DNA of 64,000 bases, taken from NCBI GenBank assembly GCA_921293015.1, contig OV121081.1, positions 64,621,022 through 64,685,021 on the forward strand, written 5' to 3'. Shown one piece after another: positions 49,001 through 60,911 of this stretch (its first letter is position 1; every line of letters begins with the position of its first letter). This stretch comes from Phorcus lineatus (taxonomy: Eukaryota > Mollusca > Gastropoda > Trochida > Trochidae). The notes beneath the pieces were generated by a model. It saw only the letters and a program-made list of their open reading frames with translations. It did no database searches and was not told where the DNA came from. The position numbers and the translations under genes were made by a program.

Positions 49001-52000
49001 AAGCTTGTATTCAACCGTAAGAGATTGAACTGCCATATCATGTAGTCGAAATTCAATTGATATATATTGATATAAGAAACATTACTTTCGGTTTACATGA
49101 CGAACAATGTGAAAATCATGTTAGTATGTGGGATAAATTAACTGATAGAACGTTAAAGGACACATGAAGACAAGACAAGACAAGTTATACTTTCTTCTCA
49201 ATCAGCATGCCTCAAAGAGGGATTAGCATAAATAGCATAATTTTTATCAATTGTAAGATTGTAAGACAATGATTGTTGATCAAAAGGAGAAGTTTTAAAA
49301 CGAATTTAGACGATCGGTTAAGCTATGCAAATCCATTTCCCTACCTCAAATGATTAAAAGGTCTTCACACAAAAATAGAAAATAGAAAGGATTTAGCGTG
49401 ATACTTGTATATTTCCTCCACGACTACAGAGGGTCATGAGTAATGAGATGTTTTGACCCTCTAAAGATAACGGATTTTGCATAAACTAATGGTTATTGAA
49501 TAAAATTCGAAGAAATAAATCTTTCAAAAAGACGTGTTTCTGCCCCTTTAACTGTGATTGATACCAGATATGATCACTATCGGTGTTTATTTTGTAAATA
49601 ACTATGTCTGGTTTTCCTGTATTCATTCAATGGATCTCCTCTTACCGTCATATCCTCCTCTTCCTTGAACCACTCGTAAGCTACATCGTTTGCAGTGATT
49701 TCAATATGAACAAGCTTTTTTCTGAAACAAAAGTATATCTTGTTAGACTTTCGTATCAAAGAGGGAAAATTTACACTTGGCGGCTGTTTTTAAAAATTAA
49801 TAATAATAACAACATTTCATACACGATTTCTTCTTGTTCTGAACACATGAGATTTGCCAAGTTATATATTGCGGTCCTCTGACAAATGTATTACCAAAAT
49901 GGAATTGAACCAACGGCCCTACAGTCAGCTCGGCTGCTCGACGTCTTATTCAGTAAATGAGGGGACATTTTCTGAAATGGTTTGATTTGAAACACATACT
50001 TTGATATTAATTAAATCCTTATCATTAATCATTATTAATTTTTATCAAGACTGTAATTGAAACAATACAGGGTTTGCAATACTTCTTTCTATATATATTG
50101 CGTGACAGTAGCAAAAACCAGGTTAGAGGAAGGGAGGGACATAAACACTGTTAAGCATTTCGTGTTTTCGGTTTCCAACGATGGAAAGGGGTGGAAAGAT
50201 TTCAAGAATTAAGACCTCAAAGAAACGAAAAAACTTGAAATCGGTTGAAATAATGCTGACTCGCGTCACTGTAACTTTTTAAAATGGTGATGTTTTAATC
50301 ACAAGGTAAATATTGAATCTAGTTCCCTTGATTCATATGATTATTTCATGTAATTGTTTGGATTTGACTTTTGGTTTGACAAATAAATTGGTTTTCTAAA
50401 TGATAATCGTAGTCCGTTTGTTCCGTAACCGTTGAACAAGCCATGGTTCCATAGTTTTGATGGTCTAATAAGGAGGAGATGGTAGTGCGATATAAAAGGT
50501 ATTTAACGGTCGATTTAGGAAATTGCAAACCGCGCCCTTGTCTCTTAAAATGTCCTTGATTTGAGCCCGAAAGTGATATCGTCATCCAATTTCACGGTTT
50601 TTGGCTCGACAAAGAGTACTGAATAAATCACCTGACATGCGCTATAATATTAATAACTTTGGGTATTTGCTGTAACTAATAAGTGAAACAGAGCGGCAAT
50701 GGCTTGATGTTTACAAATAGACGCGAGCCTCTAGCTTCAGTTAAACACGAAAACCACATCAAATATACAAAACTAATGTCCTCCTCGAAACACGCTGGAT
50801 TGATTTAGTGGAAGGTTATGGGTCTTGAAGCTCTTTGACAAATGAAGCCTGAAGTGTACAATGTCATGGATCTGCCTCCTACTCTAAGTCTTGTCCCGAA
50901 TCAAGTGTGGATCCATATCGGTACTTCCAATCTACTCGACTCTCTGGAGCATGGAACAAAACCATTACACAGAATGAGTTTCATTTTCAAAATTCAAATC
51001 ACGTTTAATACACAATACCATGAATGTCAAAACAATAATCAATCTGAAGTCATAAATGAGGACGTTGTTCAAAACCCTGTTTGATATAATCTATCGACTT
51101 GGAAGTGACGGATGTGGCCATCATAAGGTGTTTAATAAGGTTCAATACCTCGTCAGTCAAGTAGGGGTCACTGTAAAGCTTAACGTTATAATCTTATATG
51201 TACCGAAACATCACTTCACGTAACCAATGTCAACAGGTAGTTTACCATTTGGTACAAATCGTTTTGTCACGGTTAGGTTCGCCCGTACTATTATTTGTTA
51301 ACAACTAAATCAACTCATCAATTTTCGCACAAGCGTAGAGAATGGTAACTGGTGGAACTTTCGCAAATCTAATTGTTATGGAGCAACTTGCCCATGGACT
51401 GACGTAGTCTGACCATGGTTCTAATGTTAGCCTATGAAGCGATGGTCGGATTCATACTGACACGCACACGGACATTATATAAAACTGTAGATCTAAATGT
51501 ATGTAGACTAACAAACATCCATCCAGTACTTCATTATCATTGATACCCACATACTACAAAATGGCTCCTAAACCACGTAACCTACGAAGTCACCATGATT
51601 TACCTTTCTGGCCGTTATGCCCTTTCTTTTGAACTTATTTACAAGTCTCTATGTACATTATGAAAACTTACCCCATATATATAAACAAGAAATGACTGTT
51701 CGCGATCGATTTTTCGATATTCTTGTACGTTACATTATTGTATTACGTACAGTCGTGCAAGAAACAAGGAGAAACTCAGGAGAGGCCCGTTCACTAACTG
51801 ATCTAGTAACACAAACTAAGAGCGCTTGGCAAAGACTTAGGCTTGCCCTTGTTCTTATCTTTTCCTTGTCAAATATCAGACTATGTTTCAGTTTGCCCTT
51901 GTTCTTATCTTTTCCTTGTCTCAACCAGACTATGTTTCAGTTTGTCCATGTTCTTATTTTTTCTTTGTCTAATATCAGACTATGTTTCAGTTTGTCCTTG

Positions 52001-55000
52001 TTCTTATCTTTTCTTTGTCTCATATCAGACTGTGTTTCAATCTGCCCTTATGGAGACGGCAAGGCCCGTCTCTATTATCTAAATAGAGGAGTACTAGCTA
52101 CTCATCGTACCTTGGTCGTATTCTTCAGAGACTTTCATTGGTTAATATTTTCTTAACAAGACGTATTGGTTATTTTGAGTGAAGTATAGAAGAGGGACAG
52201 AAAGCCATATGTGACAGAAAATGTAGGAACTCTTCATACAAATATACGATTAATTCTACAATTTAAACACTCTAACTGATAATTTACCTAAAAGAAATAG
52301 ATGTCTTTTGGTGACTTCAGAATGTGTTGTGTAACGTAATTTGATACATGCAAACACATTCTCACCTGCAGGTTAAAAAATAATCAATTGCATTAGCTGT
52401 CCTATACAGAATCACCGAAAGCTCCTTAACTAAGTGGTTCAAGAGGAACAGGAAGTAAATGATTGTGAAGTATTTTAAAGAAATGCCTACATAATAAATT
52501 CATCAACTTGATGGTTCACAGTAGGGTAGTTAGGTTCATGACTAAAAAACATCGCTTATTTTTATGTGATCTTTTTAAGTGGATAGTGTCTAAATCAATA
52601 TTAACCAAGATCCCTCGCCGCCATTATCTGGCTTGTAAACTGACAAACCATAAATTGTCTAAACCAATCAGGGCCCGGCTTTAGAAGACAACAATATCGC
52701 CCTCACTGAGTTCCATTTAGAATAGCAATCACGTTGGATACTGTCAAGTATATCAACAACAAATTAAAATCATCAGGACCGTGTTCCAAAGGAACAATAT
52801 CATGTCTCAACTAAAATACTTTTAACAGTCGCAAATAAATTAATATTGTTAAGTAAATAGGATATCGAATTGATGATATAAAAGAAGATCTTGCCAACTT
52901 TTCTAATAGATTATTGTTATAATCTTGGGACACTGTGACCTTATCTTTACAAAAGGCATTAAATGTGCATAGATTTACCTTTTCTAAGTTACCTTCGATG
53001 TATAATCAACACATGAGGTATTTACTGCATCGATAACGGAAAACGCTTCAATAGAAACGGCAGGCTGCATGTAACAAGATATTTATAGGCGTCTGTAAGA
53101 ATATATTGCTTCATGATAATGGCAATAAAATATCATGAGGAAATGAACGTCCATATTGCGAGATATATGAAAACCCTAACACCTCTGGCAATTGAATATT
53201 GGCACGAATTATCGATGTTAAACCGTGGCGAGGTGTCAGGGCACGTACTACAATCTATAGTCGATTGATTTTCTAATTTATCCATTGTAATATAATTTAT
53301 AACTGAATAGCTCAAACCAATTCATAACTTCGTCTTTAATTCATTTATAAGGTCATCTGGTAATCGATTTTACTTTATTTAATGTCGTTAGCGTTTCATT
53401 GCCCAGACAGACGCATTGAAATGTCTCGTTAATTTCATACTAACCTTACAGACTAACATTTACAGAAAGTGTAATGGACGGAAATTAAATTAAAGGTACA
53501 ACTCGCACAATATCCCTTTGGCTATGATAGCTTTGATATCAATCATATAAACAACTTGAAAAGCCACGTTGCCTCTGTAACAAGTGGAGCACTTTCTTCG
53601 CCTAGAAATACAGAATCCCGATTGGTTCCGATTAAAGTTAGTTGTGCAATCTGCGAGTGTTGTTTTAAACTTATTACTGTCTCTGCTGTCGGGATGACAG
53701 GCATACCACATGTAGGCTACTGTCGCCTAATCAGTTTATACTTGATGAACTTTTAGGACGCAAGCGTATCTGTTGACAATACGTGTTGCTGGTTACTATT
53801 GTTACATAGGTTACGTAGAACTTACAAAGCAGCCTTGTATTAAAATTCACTTACAAAACCATCGTTTACTCCAAAAGCGATCTTATATGGCCTTAATGAA
53901 ATAAAATATCGGGACGAACTATTTGTGGTTAGAGGTTATTGATATATTTGTCTTGGAATTCTAATACTTTACATCATCCTTGTGACTTTGAAAGTTATGC
54001 TTTTAAACGAGCCTAAAACATGTAAGTGATTTATTGTCCAAATTGATGGGTCAACAGGCCTCGAAAACTAAAGGAACGAAACTCAAATTTAGTGGTCTGT
54101 AACTGGTCTATGCTATTCACCTGATATCCGAGCTGCTTCCATTGTAACCCTTCCGTCTGAGACTCGGCAGGAGATGGTCCTGAGTGGGAAGGAATAAGTG
54201 ATATAAATCGTTTTATACCTTATTCATCAAAACTGTCATATTCATAAAAATGTCTTCAAGATTAAACGATATGATTGCGAATAATTAAAATATTGAAACG
54301 AAATGAAGGTTCTTATTTAATATAAATTATATTGTTAAATGTTGGTATGTAGTCAGGTGAAGTTGGACGCGCTTCATTACCGGACGGGTTTCCCGCTGCA
54401 TTGTTTATAAGTTTCATTAGGACGGGTTATCTCCCTTCAAAGGTAATTATATTACTAACAATAAATAGACTTATAAAACGTTAAGATAAAGGCATTCAAT
54501 GCCAGCTCATAGCGCTATATAGAATTTCAAAATACACTACAGTAGACATACTTGATCGAGTATTCAAGTTACCTCTCTGTGTAACTTCGTTTAAAAGAGG
54601 GCTATAGCTTCAGCGTCTCGCAAAACCCTTGCGGTGAAATCATAAATATTGTTACATCTCAGACGTACTTATGTTGTAATAAATATGTGCTGTAGGTGAC
54701 TGTCCTCCGGGCTTCTATGTGGTTTTGGGAACAGACCGAATGGGACACTTAAATTTGATTTAAATCAATCACTATTCTGACATATTCAAGAAATGACCTA
54801 AGTAACCTCTGTGGGTAAAGAATGAGGTGGGGAATCATCACCGAGAACGATAGTATTTAGATATATTCATGTATTTTTCTCGTATTTCTCACCTTATGGA
54901 CTTCAGAGGGCCATGGTAGTGAGGACGCTGAAGTGATCACCTTGACGTCCCTATAGCAAAAATAATTGTCAGAAACATAAAGACATTTCCTTCAAGTTGT

Positions 55001-58000
55001 TTTTGGATAAAGCTCAGCACCACTTCCACAAGGAATCCACGTTTCTAAATAAAGGACAAATTCAAACAGAAAAAAACCCAGTTTCATACAAATTATAGGT
55101 TCTATGTCCAATATATAGGGTTTAATCATGTTATTCAAGACGACAATGAATTCTCTCTCATTATTCTAATGTTCGCTATCCTTTTACTCGTCTATGTAGG
55201 AATAAAAACATGGAAGTACGTGTACCTATTAACGTGTATCTTACCTGCAGTCAACGTCACAGTTGCACGGCAGCGACCTTGACCTCTTCATCTTTTCCAA
55301 GACACGTATACATACATCTGAGGGGAGAGATTAACACGCGTATAGACATATTTGAGGGGAAATTAACACTCGTATACACAAATTTGAGAGGAAATTAATA
55401 CTCGTGAGGTAATATGGTCATGTGAAATACAAATTTATTATGCTAGTTATTGTCCGTAAAATTATTGTATTGTATATTCTATGTCAAATATACCTAAGAA
55501 GGCAAACATCGATTTTATGTAGTCTCAATTGTTTTTGAAAAAGCATTTGAAATTGTAACTTGAAATAAACTCGTGTATGTTCTTCTATAGAAAATATGTT
55601 GAATCTGTTGAAAGATATGTATGATAAGGCATCTGCTTGTGTTGAAGCTGTAAACAAGTTGACAGCAATATTCAACAAATCGTTAGGGGTAAAGCAGGGT
55701 TGTATGCTCAGCCCAGAGCTGTTATATTTTTCATCAGTGAGGTTTTGCGGATTAAGAGAAATATCTGTCAAAGATAGTTTAAATTATATTTTATTGCTGA
55801 GTTCAAAAGACAACTAGATGCATTAGTTTGGTCTCGCTAACAATGTGAGTTTGAAGTCATTCTTGACAAAATTTGTATAGTTGTATTCAGAAATGGTGAG
55901 TATATAAAGAAATGAGAAAAGTGGTTCTGCAAAGGAACACATAGGAAGCTGCTATGAAGCATGGTAGTTTCAGTAGGATCACAAAGGAATGTATTAATAT
56001 CGATACGTTTAATACTGGATTTCAACAAAGATGTAAAGATAATGAAATTTAGAATTGGCATTCTAGGTTAACATCGTCATCTTTTCTTAAATACTATTGA
56101 AGAATCAAATCTGCCCTGGTAACTGAGAAATACATTTAGAACTTCATCACAATAAAGATCTTAAACGTATTTTGTGCAAATTCCAATGCCTAAGCCATAA
56201 GTTGGGCATTCAAGAATAAAGATATAAACAAAATTTGAAATATCTTAATGATCAACAAGATGAATTTTAATTTCTAATTGTATATTCCTTTTATTCTGTA
56301 CAAAGAAAATTTCATATATCCACTTACCATAATAGTTCTCCAACAGAATTAGTATTCTAACAACTTTTAACAACATTAAATCTTAATCTGTTGAAATCTG
56401 TTGCAGCATTTCTAAACAGTAGTCTGCCTGTTTTCAAAATTACATGTTAACCTTTCCAGCCGAGAACTATAACTTTCAACGTTTGGACCCTCGGCCATGA
56501 GGCCTTCAATACAAAAACGTCTTCTTCTTGAGTGGCAATTCATAGGTTATTAAAATGGGAATTTGATAGTCATAAACGACATGTTTGCGATTAATTATTG
56601 ACATCAACCAGTTTTCAAAAACAAATTAAAAAGATATTTTAAAATAGAATGCTATTTTGGTATAGCATGAATGGTGTAAGGTTCTTGCAATATGTAAATG
56701 GCTATTGTTCATATTGGTTAAAAACGGTTAATAACACATAGTCACTTTTTACTGATTCTTGATTCAGATACTGAAATATTGTCCAAGAGGCGCAAAAAAA
56801 TAACTCATTCACACTGATTCAAGAACAAGAATTTATTTGAACCAGAACTATAAAACGAAGGAATATACAGAATATCGAGTATCACTTACATGCAAACTGG
56901 GTGTGTATCTGACACCGATCTGCTACAGGTGCATCGATATCAACAGAGCAGCCACACACATCCCTCGATAGGCGCTCGAAACAGTCTCTTTCACACTTCT
57001 GAATAATAAAACATATGTTAGAAACGCTGGCTATACCGATCCATCTCAAAATGCTGTTAACACATTTCAAGAAAACCTAGAAACTGTAAGTTGTTTACAC
57101 TCACATATGACAATCTGACGTAGATTTCATAAGCATTGATATTAAGCATCATCAAGATTAATCATAAAATATACTATCCCTGCATCCTTGATCCTAAAAT
57201 CTGATATCAAACAGGACATCATGTCATCTTTGACCCGTGGTCATTTCACGGACTGCAAATACTTTGGCCAACAATTTGTGGGATGCAGCTGTGGTATCAC
57301 CAGACACCATAACGTCAGAGAAGAGTATCAAGCAATTGCTTAATTAATTTGATTGATAAGCATATAAAACAGAACTGTGTGTGACGCTGTGGCCGTTAGC
57401 ATTCTCACCTGTTGAGTGTAGCCAGGTGCAGCGTTGCATGTGAGGGCATCGTATATGGATACCTGAAGAAGCAAGAAGTAGATGATTAGTAAAAGTTACA
57501 AGCAACGAAGAGTCGACCAGGGGTTAATAATTCTGTTAAAAAACAACAACAGAATTTGATTGATTTAATACATCGTACAACTACCAATGGTGGGGGTCTT
57601 AAAGAATTGATAATGAAATATTACTGCCAGTAAATATGGGACCTATTAATTCAATGATTCTAAAACTCAAGTCACAGATAGACATTATATGCAAAGTAGA
57701 TTTCAAGGTGAAACTGATAGTGTTAATCATCTGTAAAGTCTTTAAAACTATGCCCAAAAATAACCTGAGATGAAATATAAAGCCACAGGGCAAAGGGTTA
57801 TTTTCCGGATACAATAAATTTCACCAAAAATTCAAATATAACGTGCACATGTTTCGTCAGGAAAAAAGCAAACTAATGATGCTCTATCATAAGAAGTTAT
57901 ATAAAATACTTGAATCAGGTTAGGAACTCTTCCTATTGAGAAATCATATTATGACAGAATTCTACACACTTTCATACAATTGTTGTCACATCGTATGTAT

Positions 58001-60911
58001 ACAATGTTGAAAATTACCTTAAAGAGCTATTTGGCATAACAAAATCAAGTTATGAACATGCTTGAAATAGAGAACATATACACACATCGTGTTTTTGTAC
58101 CAATTCCCCTGTACTTAAACTCCGTTCGGTTGCAACCGACCTTTCTACATAAACATCACCTATACATCAGTTACATAAATGTTTCATCACTCACTGCCAT
58201 TAGACAAATAACACAATACCCGTACCAACGGAATACTTAACGCCAATACTGAAACATGTGATTGAGTGAGGCGCGGGTTTCGAATGTGTCAATTTACAAA
58301 CGTGAGAATAGATGTTCTGAACATTTGGGTTTCCCTTACCAACTAGTTTCGGTGGAGAAGTTTTTAAATAATCCCTAAAGAGAATGCGCAAGGAAGACAG
58401 AAGGACCTCCAATAAACCATTCTAATAGGTTTGATGAGCTACATATTGAGTTAATCATCACATAGTAAAAAAATGGATATTAATCAATCCATCAAGATTA
58501 TTTCGTAAAAGGCCAAGTACTACGAATATAAACTATATGAAACCAGAAAGTGTTGAGAATAATTACAAACAGAAAAATGTGAACTTATTAGTTTATATCA
58601 CCTTTTGTAAGTTTATTTTTAGTGCATTTCCAGGGGAAACATGGTGGTCAGAAACGGCTTGTGGTTGGGTTGAACCCGAATGAACTTTGACCTTAAATGC
58701 TAGTGATGACGTCATTGATCCGAGATAATCCTCTGGGCGAGTATTGAGAATTAACGTAAGCCTTTCTGGAAGAGATGATTAATGGATAAGAAAAGCTTGA
58801 ATTCATGCACAATTGGAAATATTGGACATTGAATTATAAAAATTTAGTTTAGGTATTTTCCGATTTGATTGCCTTCGAACAAAAAATTTACAATAGATGT
58901 CAATGTTATATTCAAAATAGTAGCAATCCATGATAGAAAATATATGGAAAATGTGATCTAAAAGCCAATTTAAGTCTGATTATTTTCTCAACATGTAAGT
59001 AAACAACTTTACTAAATATTTACTATATGAATGAGAGTTTTGGTTTAATACGTGTCATCACAACTTAAAACTGAAATCAATCAATCAATGAGAAGCCTTT
59101 ACTTTCTGCTCCATATTGATAATACATGTACATATATTTTTCATATGGAATACCATTATTAACAAAAGTGCCTTACCAAAGCCTTTAGTCAGTTGAACAT
59201 CCAAACAATTACCATTGTCGACGTCAGATTGGTAAACGAGATTTCTGAGAAATTAAAAATATATTTTTTGAATTGTTCGTTCGGTGGTGAAATAAGGCAT
59301 TTGTTGAGAAAAGGTGTAAACTTTTACGAGATTTATCTGATTACCTCAACGATTATTTACGGTATTCGATCTTAGCGCCTTACTAGAATCTGTACATTCT
59401 CTGGATCAGCTGAGTAACAGACAGGTTTTATCGAAAGGAAAATAAGATTTTCTTGACAACAGCTTATTTATTGTGGAATTCGTGACGTTTAGGTGGGATA
59501 TAGGGATTATTGCATGTGGTACATATATAAACCATAAATTAGTCTTCCTTATGCATATCAATTTTAAATGCTCTTAAAAGATTTAAGAAGTACTTACGTA
59601 TTCTTTCATGCTTAACATTAAGCATAAAAATATTCTACTTTAGAAACTGAGTTTCTTTGTTTTAAAGGCTATCACGGTTTCCTTTTTAGCATAGTTTCAT
59701 ACATTCATTTTTAAAGGTTAAATCTTTAATTGATTCAACAAATATGTTACTTCTTTGAATTTAGAATTAACAAAAACCAAGATAATACTTTCTGAAAATC
59801 TACTGTAACTCTTGAGCTGAAAAGCGATAGAAGGGATCTTTATACATTTTTCGTTCATTAATTCTGCTCTTAGTATTTTGTTTTCTCTATATCAAAACTA
59901 ATGTTTATAATGATAAAATAGGTGATTATTATATTCATTTCATTGCATTTCCTCTTAACTCTAGTCGTATGATTAAATTTCAATATAGCTGCAAAGTGTT
60001 ACAGTCATGTATTACATTGGGAAACCCTCTTGAAGAGAAGAACGACCACTTTCATGAAACTCAAACTGTTAATTTGAATTGAATGTTTTGAAAAAAGATG
60101 ATTCCACGAATTTTAAAAAAAACTTTTAAGACGCTGTGATGAGCAACTTTGCTGTGACATTTTACCTAGAATCGCAAGTTTTGCCATCAGTCCAGCACTG
60201 AAGAAGGTCCTCGTATAGCTTTACGCCGTGACGACGAAGCTCCTGTCTGCTCGGTCGTAGAGCATGCTGCAAGTTGCTGACGTCAGCAGCTAGGGCGTTC
60301 CTAAAGAGCACTTCCCAGTCCGATGAGGTTTTCATTCCTTTAAATAGGTTGTACTCATGTCTTGAGTCCTCTACTATCATTTCCTCAGCACCCAAAATGC
60401 GGTGCAATTCCTTAATACGCGAATCTTCTGCCAGTTTAGGCTTTATTGGAGAAAATGTTTGTATGTTCTTAAGTGTCAATAATCCTTCGAAACGACTGCC
60501 TTTTAAAGTTGATTTTCGTAGAATGTTTGCATTGCACAGTGAAACAGTTAAAGGTAAATTATAAGTGAATCTGGAATGCTCTCTAGATACGAAGACGTAG
60601 TGGGAGCCAGTTGTCATATAATGTACAACTCTAGCAGAAATAAGATAGGACAAAGTACCCAGCCCTGCTGAACACACGCACACCCAGAAAATTAAACCTG
60701 TCAGCGAGCTTGTGCCGCCAATGAACGAAGTACAGTGAAGGTCCAAATACACCAGCCATCGTTTGATTTGGAAGGGTAGATATTCATGTTTTGATTTCTG
60801 CTTTACTTGAGACGCCTGACAGTCCTGCTTTGTTTCAGAGTTCTTTTCACATTCAGCAATAGAGGTGAAATACCTTTCACAGCGGTCTGGCCATTCTTCT
60901 TCTCTCATCAT
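45645..60911 (-). CDS. DEG/ENaC family cation channel subunit (twelve exons)
   Basis: Twelve exons with GT/AG borders join in frame to 2274 nt, 757 residues. The family forms trimeric, amiloride-type sodium channels in the plasma membrane. TM1 lies at about residues 70-97, the extracellular domain at 98-469 and TM2 at about 470-502. The post-TM1 motif reads LPLTVSLCN. The extracellular domain has exactly fourteen Cys (126, 239, 246, 262, 335, 346, 350, 359, 361, 373, 383, 398, 400, 404), matching the number and nearly the spacing I recall for ASIC1 (seven disulfides). The SASSLPWPS motif is at 412-420. Oddities: the pore motif is GMS (486-488) rather than GAS/GSS; Gln494 replaces the usual Glu after it; the N-terminal His-Gly motif reads Ile-Gly (64-65); the C-terminal tail is about 250 residues. 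Gating stimulus (peptide, proton, mechanical) cannot be told from sequence. Confidence 0.9.
46286..46659 (-). CDS. DEG/ENaC gene, exon 11 (cytoplasmic tail)
   Basis: 374 nt, phase 2 in and phase 1 out, residues 514-637. Hydrophilic and Ser/Thr/Pro-rich; contains TYEAISS (Y580, a YxxPhi-type sorting motif candidate) and Trp residues 534, 608, 617 and 630. GC-rich relative to flanks. Confidence 0.8.
47040..47170 (-). CDS. DEG/ENaC gene, exon 10 (TM2 and pore)
   Basis: 131 nt, phase 0 in and phase 2 out. Residues 470-512, including LLMEVGALSALVCGMSLLTC and LQILVGLFHVF. Aligns with the TM2 consensus (Leu-Leu-x-Asp/Glu-x-Gly, then Gly-Ala-Ser) but has Met in the middle of the selectivity triplet. 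Confidence 0.9.
47171..49645. other. Intron 9 of the channel gene
   Basis: Contains the MITE at 49153-49551 and a short self-complementary tract at about 48152-48190 (repeated ATCGATAAA, AAACGATTTACC). No other feature supported. Confidence 0.5.
49153..49551. mobile_element. Diverged TTAAAGG MITE in intron 9
   Basis: Begins TTAAAGGACACATGAAGACA and ends TGCCCCTTTAA. The interior block (GAGTAATGAGATGTTTTGAC, CTCTAAAGATAACG) matches the element at 5212-5553 (GAGTAATGAGGTGTTTGACA, GCTAAAGATAATG). The left end has lost most of its inverted-repeat match. Confidence 0.55.
49646..49721 (-). CDS. DEG/ENaC gene, exon 9
   Basis: 76 nt, phase 2 in and phase 0 out. Encodes KKLVHIEITANDVAYEWFKE and EEDMT, the final palm strand before TM2 (L-x-x-x-I-x, then Tyr and acidic residues). 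Acceptor TTTGTTTCAG. Confidence 0.8.
49722..54120. other. Intron 8 of the channel gene
   Basis: 4.4-kb intron. Apart from the 50-bp tandem repeat at 51843-52050, I see only AT-rich DNA with chance ORFs. Confidence 0.5.
51843..52050. repeat. Four tandem 50-bp units in intron 8
   Basis: Units start at 51843, 51893, 51942 and 51992. Each reads TTG-CC-TGTTCTTATCTTTT, then C/TTTGTC, then ATCAGACTATGTTTCAGT, with 1-2-nt length differences. The plus-strand ORF through it is a by-product. The plus strand is pyrimidine-rich. Confidence 0.85.
54121..54179 (-). CDS. DEG/ENaC gene, exon 8
   Basis: 59 nt, phase 0 in and phase 2 out, residues 425-443 (DHLLPSLRRKGYNGSSSDI). This is the loop between the WPS motif and the last palm strand and is poorly conserved. 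The exon is supported mainly by splice sites and phase. Confidence 0.7.
54893..54950 (-). CDS. DEG/ENaC gene, exon 7
   Basis: 58 nt, phase 2 in and phase 0 out. Encodes DVKVITSASSLPWPSEVHK, with the conserved Ser-x-Ala-x-x-x-Trp-Pro-Ser motif of the lower palm. Confidence 0.85.
55245..55317 (-). CDS. DEG/ENaC gene, exon 6
   Basis: 73 nt, phase 1 in and phase 2 out, ending LPCNCDVDC. The last three thumb cysteines (398, 400, 404) have the C-x-C-x3-C spacing typical of the family. Confidence 0.85.
55590..56090 (+). pseudogene. Decayed LINE reverse transcriptase fragment
   Basis: The plus-strand frame from 55596 reads MLNLLKDMYDKASACV, then FNKSLGVKQGCMLSPELL, the GVxQGCxLSPxLF motif of non-LTR reverse transcriptases. 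Further on, in other frames, IVVFRNGEYIKK and EKWFCKGTH match the palm/thumb region of the same polymerases. Frameshifts and stops separate the pieces, and the catalytic FxDD region is missing or unrecognisable. It lies antisense in intron 5 of the channel gene; more decayed sequence may extend to about 56.6 kb. Confidence 0.7.
56890..56998 (-). CDS. DEG/ENaC gene, exon 5
   Basis: 109 nt, phase 0 in and phase 1 out. Begins KCERDCFERLSRDVCGCSVD, the C-x3-C ... C-x-C thumb signature. The Cys spacing (4, 9, 2, 12) fits ASIC-type channels. Donor CAT|GTAAGT. Confidence 0.9.
57409..57462 (-). CDS. DEG/ENaC gene, exon 4
   Basis: 54 nt, phase 0 at both ends, residues 327-344 (VSIYDALTCNAAPGYTQQ). 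Supplies the first thumb cysteine, Cys335. Acceptor TTCTTCAG, donor CAG|GTGAGA. Confidence 0.8.
57463..58601. other. Intron 3 of the channel gene
   Basis: AT-rich, no element recognised; ORFs in it are chance. Confidence 0.5.
58602..58765 (-). CDS. DEG/ENaC gene, exon 3
   Basis: 164 nt, phase 1 in and phase 0 out, residues 273-326. Contains LTLILNTRPEDYLG and VKVHSGSTQPQA, then VSPGNALKI, matching the palm/knuckle region (Gly-Leu-x-Leu, V-x-IH, PG) of the family. Confidence 0.85.
59177..59244 (-). CDS. DEG/ENaC gene, exon 2
   Basis: 68 nt, phase 2 in and phase 1 out. Encodes NLVYQSDVDNGNCLDVQLTK and GF, supplying the GNC motif with Cys262. Acceptor TTTCTCAG, donor TTTG|GTAAGG. Confidence 0.85.
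59245..60165. other. Intron 1 of the channel gene
   Basis: AT-rich, no element recognised. Alternative splice-like sites near 59383-59406 and 59594 were tested and fail on frame. Confidence 0.5.
60166..60911 (-). CDS. DEG/ENaC gene, exon 1
   Basis: Encodes residues 1-248 plus two bases: cytoplasmic N terminus, TM1, first palm strand and finger up to LLQCWTDGKTC. An in-frame TAA lies 9 nt before the ATG, so the start is in this exon (ATG-ATG, first chosen). Donor AG|GTAAAA. Confidence 0.9.

Noticed and set aside
53490-53711. Minus-strand ORF with several Cys residues
   Set aside because: In intron 8 of the channel gene on the same strand, but its frame and borders do not join neighbouring exons and no domain is recognisable.
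59383-59406. Candidate 26-nt exon between channel exons 1 and 2
   Set aside because: Splice-like borders and suitable length, but joining it to exon 1 makes an immediate stop codon; 59177-59244 fits frame and motif.
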